Assembly: GCA_964544765.1 (NCBI GenBank)
Contig: CAZJDM010000092.1
Location: forward strand, 1 to 18,021
Length of the DNA: 18,021 nucleotides
Reading direction: 5' to 3'
Source of the DNA: CAZJDM01 sp964544765
GTDB lineage: Bacteria; Bdellovibrionota_B; Oligoflexia; CAYFLR01
The stretch's first letter is position 1. Each line of letters opens with the position of its first letter. Positions 15,608 to 18,021 of the stretch are shown here, in pieces. The notes under the pieces are model-generated. The model ran no database searches and was not told the origin of the DNA. It was given only the letters and a program-made list of their open reading frames with translations. The position numbers were made by a program, and so were the translations under genes.

Positions 15608-16180
15608 TCAAAGAATTACTACTGATTTTTTCTTGTAACATGTTTTACATACTGGTAAGTACTTCTCCTCAAGTCCCAATTCAATTTGAGGGCCTTGCAT
15701 GGTTGGTCGTCCATCAATTAATTTGAGATTAAAAATACCCTTTCGATTGCAATGGTAACAGGTAGTTTTAATCTCTTCAATGGTATCAGCGAGTTCTAAT
15801 AGTCGGTGTGAACCGGGAAAAAATTCTTTTTTAAAATCCGTTCTTAAACCATAACACAGGACTGGAATATTATGATAAATGACAATTTGGTGGAGTTGGT
15901 CAATAAATTGAGGTGGAAAGAATTGAGATTCATCACCCAGAATACAATCAATATTATGGAGCTTTTCTTTTGAAATTTGGGTGTTTTCGTCTACTAATAT
16001 ATCGGCTGGAGTTTCTAGGCCAGCTCTAGTGCGCACTGTATGCACGCCAAATCTGGTATCAAGTTTAGGTTTTAGGATTAAAACTTTTTTGCCTTGTTGT
16101 CGATAGTTATGAGCTACAGCTAATAGGTTCAATGTTTTTGCACTACCAACAGTTCCATAACGAAAATATAATTTGGCCAT
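15608..16180 (-). CDS. tdk: Thymidine kinase
   Basis: A 190-residue type II thymidine kinase that phosphorylates thymidine to dTMP with ATP in the cytoplasm (pyrimidine salvage). The N-terminus MAKLYFRYGTVGSAKT is the P-loop region; ILGDESQFFPP is the Walker B/DExQF segment. The structural zinc is held by CYHC and CKTC near the C-terminus. The P-loop has Ala where most members have Gly before Lys-Thr. The start at 16180 is chosen over an in-frame GTG twelve bases upstream because the family begins at MAKLYF and the purine-rich GGGAGAGGGTGGG is better placed for it. It stands between unrelated lipoprotein genes. Confidence 0.93.
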   Translation of the reverse strand: MAKLYFRYGTVGSAKTLNLLAVAHNYRQQGKKVLILKPKLDTRFGVHTVRTRAGLETPADILVDENTQISKEKLHNIDCILGDESQFFPPQFIDQLHQIVIYHNIPVLCYGLRTDFKKEFFPGSHRLLELADTIEEIKTTCYHCNRKGIFNLKLIDGRPTMQGPQIELGLEEKYLPVCKTCYKKKSVVIL

Positions 16181-16262
16181 GTTACATCCCACCCTCTCCC
16201 AACCTAAGTATTACGTTTTGTAAGTAAAAGCAAGTAGATAGTATTGATTATTTTTATTTTCA

Positions 16263-16802
16263 TTATTCTAGGGATTGTCGGATAGCGGCACTTTCGGTTT
16301 TTCCATCATTGACCGTGAAAATGATTGAACGGTTAGCGATGGTTGGTGTAGTACTGTTATTACGATATCTCACGCTTCTTAGAGCTGCCTGATATGAGGG
16401 GATATCAGCATTGCCAGTTAGGGAAAGTGTGCCTGTGCCTGAGTCAAATGTTCCTTTAATGCCATTTTGATCATCAAAAAGTAGGATGTCTTCGTCGGGA
16501 TGGTAGCCCGATGAAAAACTCACTTTGGCGCCTGTAAGAACTTGGTCATCGGGATCGCTTAATACTATATGAGCATCAATCGGAACTGCTTGTTCGTTTT
16601 CGGTATAGGTTATTTCTTGGGAATTACTAACCAGAATAGGAGCATCATTGAGAGGTACTATATTTACTTTGGTAGAAGCTAGAACCGGACCTAGTGATTT
16701 GTTTTCAGATATTTCATTTTCTTCATTACTTTGACATGCTCCAGTAATAAAAACAAAAATCATTAAAATGACTGTTGTTTGTAATACATGTACTTTTTTC
16801 AT
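16263..16802 (-). CDS. Lipoprotein with one cadherin-like repeat
   Basis: A 179-residue protein with a signal peptide ending in the lipobox TGAC (Cys23), an AAGGAG site, a short Glu/Asn-rich spacer and a single cadherin-like beta-sandwich unit of about 110 residues. The unit's marks are LNDAPIL, YTENE, LSDPDD, a FDSGTGTLSLTG core and the closing FTVNDG. Such repeats normally occur in tandem in very large adhesins. Here the protein ends a few residues after the closing strand (SAAIRQSLE), just where a second repeat would begin. It is either a true one-domain surface lipoprotein or the truncated start of a longer adhesin. Confidence 0.75.
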   Translation of the reverse strand: MKKVHVLQTTVILMIFVFITGACQSNEENEISENKSLGPVLASTKVNIVPLNDAPILVSNSQEITYTENEQAVPIDAHIVLSDPDDQVLTGAKVSFSSGYHPDEDILLFDDQNGIKGTFDSGTGTLSLTGNADIPSYQAALRSVRYRNNSTTPTIANRSIIFTVNDGKTESAAIRQSLE

Positions 16803-16894
16803 TGATAAGACTCCTTAGTTTGGTTTTATTAATATTAACACATCATTATATGATATTTCTCGGTAGAAAATATGAAAGCTTAAGTGGAAAGTTA

Positions 16895-16923
16895 TTGACA
16901 ATTAGAAATGGTAACGATATTTC
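16895..16923 (+). promoter_or_regulatory. Candidate promoter of the YtfJ-like gene
   Basis: A perfect TTGACA is followed after 17 bases by TATTTC, a poor -10 box, 36 bases before the start codon. It lies in the divergent gap between the cadherin-like lipoprotein and the YtfJ-like gene. Confidence 0.35.
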
Positions 16924-16958
16924 TGCTGAAGATAATCAAATAACAAAGGAGTTTTTCT

Positions 16959-17486
16959 ATGCGATATTTATTGTTTCTATATTTGTTAAATTCTATTTCG
17001 CTTTTTTCGTTAACTATAGGCACTCAGATATCTAATGTTAATGTTCGTGATGCCAATGACAAGCCTATTAAAATTCCTGATTTAGGAAAAAAAGTTTTAG
17101 TTATTTTTTACACCGATCCTGATGTTCCGGATCAAAACGATGAATTTGCTGACCTATTAAAAACAGCCAAATTTCCCGAGCAAAAGTACAGAGGAATTGG
17201 AATCGCGAATATGAAAGATACCTGGAAACCCAATTTTGCTATTCGAGTGGTAGTACGAAGTAAAATAGAAAAATATAAATCTACTATTCTAACTGACCCT
17301 TCTTATATTCTAAAAAAAGATTGGAATTTGGGTGATTGTAATGACAAATCAGTCGTTTTAATTTTGGGTTCTGATATGAAGGTCCATTTTTACAAAAAGG
17401 GTCGTCTGTCAAAAGAAGAACAGCAATTAGCCGTTTCAACTGTTACTAAACTGATTAATGTTACTAAACTGATAAAACAAAATTAG
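16959..17486 (+). CDS. YtfJ-like periplasmic thioredoxin-fold protein
   Basis: A 175-residue protein with a signal peptide (MRYLLFLYLLNSISLFSLTIG). The core fits a thioredoxin fold: VLVIFYTDPDVPDQNDEF, then ILTDPSYILKKDWNL and VVLILGSDMKVHFYKKGRLSKEE. This order resembles E. coli YtfJ and relatives, which lack the CxxC pair; the only cysteine is in LGDCNDKS. A role in redox or periplasmic stress has been guessed for the family but is not settled. AAAGGAG precedes the ATG. The last residues repeat (VTKLINVTKLI), reflecting a 15-base tandem duplication in the DNA. A phosphatase gene follows 83 bases later on the same strand, perhaps co-transcribed. Confidence 0.7.
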   Translation: MRYLLFLYLLNSISLFSLTIGTQISNVNVRDANDKPIKIPDLGKKVLVIFYTDPDVPDQNDEFADLLKTAKFPEQKYRGIGIANMKDTWKPNFAIRVVVRSKIEKYKSTILTDPSYILKKDWNLGDCNDKSVVLILGSDMKVHFYKKGRLSKEEQQLAVSTVTKLINVTKLIKQN

Positions 17487-17569
17487 ATTGGGCCAATTAC
17501 TAAAATATAAATAATTTGTATTCATAAATTTTTATATCCATAAATTAAACGTGTCAAAAGGAGTTATCC

Positions 17570-18021
17570 ATGGAAGGGAACTTGTTGTCAGGGAGGGTTT
17601 TTTTAGGGAGTAATTTTAGAAAGAACTTTTTTTTAACACTTTTCTATTTATCGTTGTCCTTAGTTTCCTATTTATCACTATCCTTTACAAGTCAGGCTGC
17701 TGATTATTACTTTGTTTCTAATTTTTACACTGTAGATGATGGTAAATTATACCGTTCTGCCCAATTACGTCCGGAAAAATTGAAGAAAGTTATCAGTGAG
17801 TATGGAATTAGAACCATTATAAACCTGAGAGGGGCTAATAATGATCATGAATGGTATCGCAAAGAGATTGAAATAGCTGAAAAAGAAGACGTAAATCATG
17901 TTGATATTAGTATGAGCGCAGGTCGATTGCCTCATCGTAAGGATTTGATAGCCTTGTTAGATGCATATAAGAACAGTGAACGTCCTATCTTGGTGCATTG
18001 CTACGCTGGTGCTGATCGAAC
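17570..18021 (+). CDS. Exported dual-specificity/tyrosine phosphatase, 5' part only
   Basis: The gene runs off the window; 150 codons are visible. An ATG after AAAAGGAG starts a signal peptide (FFLTLFYLSLSLVSYLSLSF, likely cleavage near SQA). The catalytic domain begins YFVSNFYTVDDGKLYRSAQL, a form common in bacterial DSP-like phosphatases, continues with IRTIINLRG, and the visible end is the active-site loop VHCYAGADR. This matches HCX5R, with Cys as nucleophile and Arg binding phosphate. The signal peptide implies a periplasmic or surface location. The signal region has an imperfect tandem duplication (TATTTATC twice). The C-terminal helices lie outside the window. Confidence 0.85.
   Translation, partial: MEGNLLSGRVFLGSNFRKNFFLTLFYLSLSLVSYLSLSFTSQAADYYFVSNFYTVDDGKLYRSAQLRPEKLKKVISEYGIRTIINLRGANNDHEWYRKEIEIAEKEDVNHVDISMSAGRLPHRKDLIALLDAYKNSERPILVHCYAGADR

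Noticed and set aside
16775..17035. Plus-strand ORF of 86 codons
   Set aside because: It overlaps the start of the cadherin-like lipoprotein on one side and the YtfJ-like gene on the other, without a binding site or recognisable sequence.
1..18021. CRISPR arrays, tRNA and rRNA genes, riboswitches
   Set aside because: No regularly spaced repeats, no cloverleaf with a TTC-containing T arm, and no rRNA-like or conserved riboswitch sequence was seen on reading; a covariance-model scan would be needed to exclude them firmly.

Overview
The window is AT-rich, mostly protein-coding DNA from a Gram-negative bacterium. Evidence for an outer membrane and periplasm: one probable outer-membrane beta-barrel protein ending in Phe, three lipoproteins, a periplasmic YtfJ-like protein and several Sec or Tat signal sequences. 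The lipoprotein at 14374-15069 reads like a family I associate with Bdellovibrionota. That placement is a weak inference from memory, and the operon on the left is more typical of anaerobes. No tRNA, rRNA, CRISPR array or intact mobile element was seen.

Left block (1-6685, minus strand): a tight operon of four genes read right to left from a good promoter at 6658-6685. They are amrS (radical SAM enzyme), a 66-residue Tat-signal-like peptide that overlaps amrS, a membrane-anchored MEMO1-AMMECR1 fusion (AmrB-AmrA), and a 1169-residue membrane protein. The last combines a degenerate spermidine-synthase-like part, an FMN-binding domain with a flavinylation motif, and a NosR/NapH-like 4Fe-4S part. 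The last two genes share a TAATG stop/start. The layout links the poorly understood AmmeMemoRadiSam trio to an extracytosolic flavin/Fe-S electron-transfer protein. Two details stand out. A strong ribosome binding site and ATG lie inside the fusion gene exactly at the AMMECR1 domain. The last cysteine of the membrane protein's C-terminal 4Fe-4S motif lies just out of frame, as if one base had been gained.

Middle block (6734-8900): a gene graveyard. It holds a metallophosphoesterase gene that has lost its catalytic core and gained a stop, a prolyl oligopeptidase gene that has lost both ends, and perhaps a scrap of a SEC-C motif. A long palindrome follows at 8862-8887.

Right block (9091-18021): an outer-membrane-type protein, an IS200/IS605-like hairpin, two large exported proteins of unknown function (857 and about 460-480 residues), divergent lipoproteins, thymidine kinase with an unusual Walker A motif, a one-repeat cadherin-like lipoprotein, a YtfJ-like thioredoxin-fold protein, and the start of an exported dual-specificity phosphatase that runs off the window within its active-site loop.
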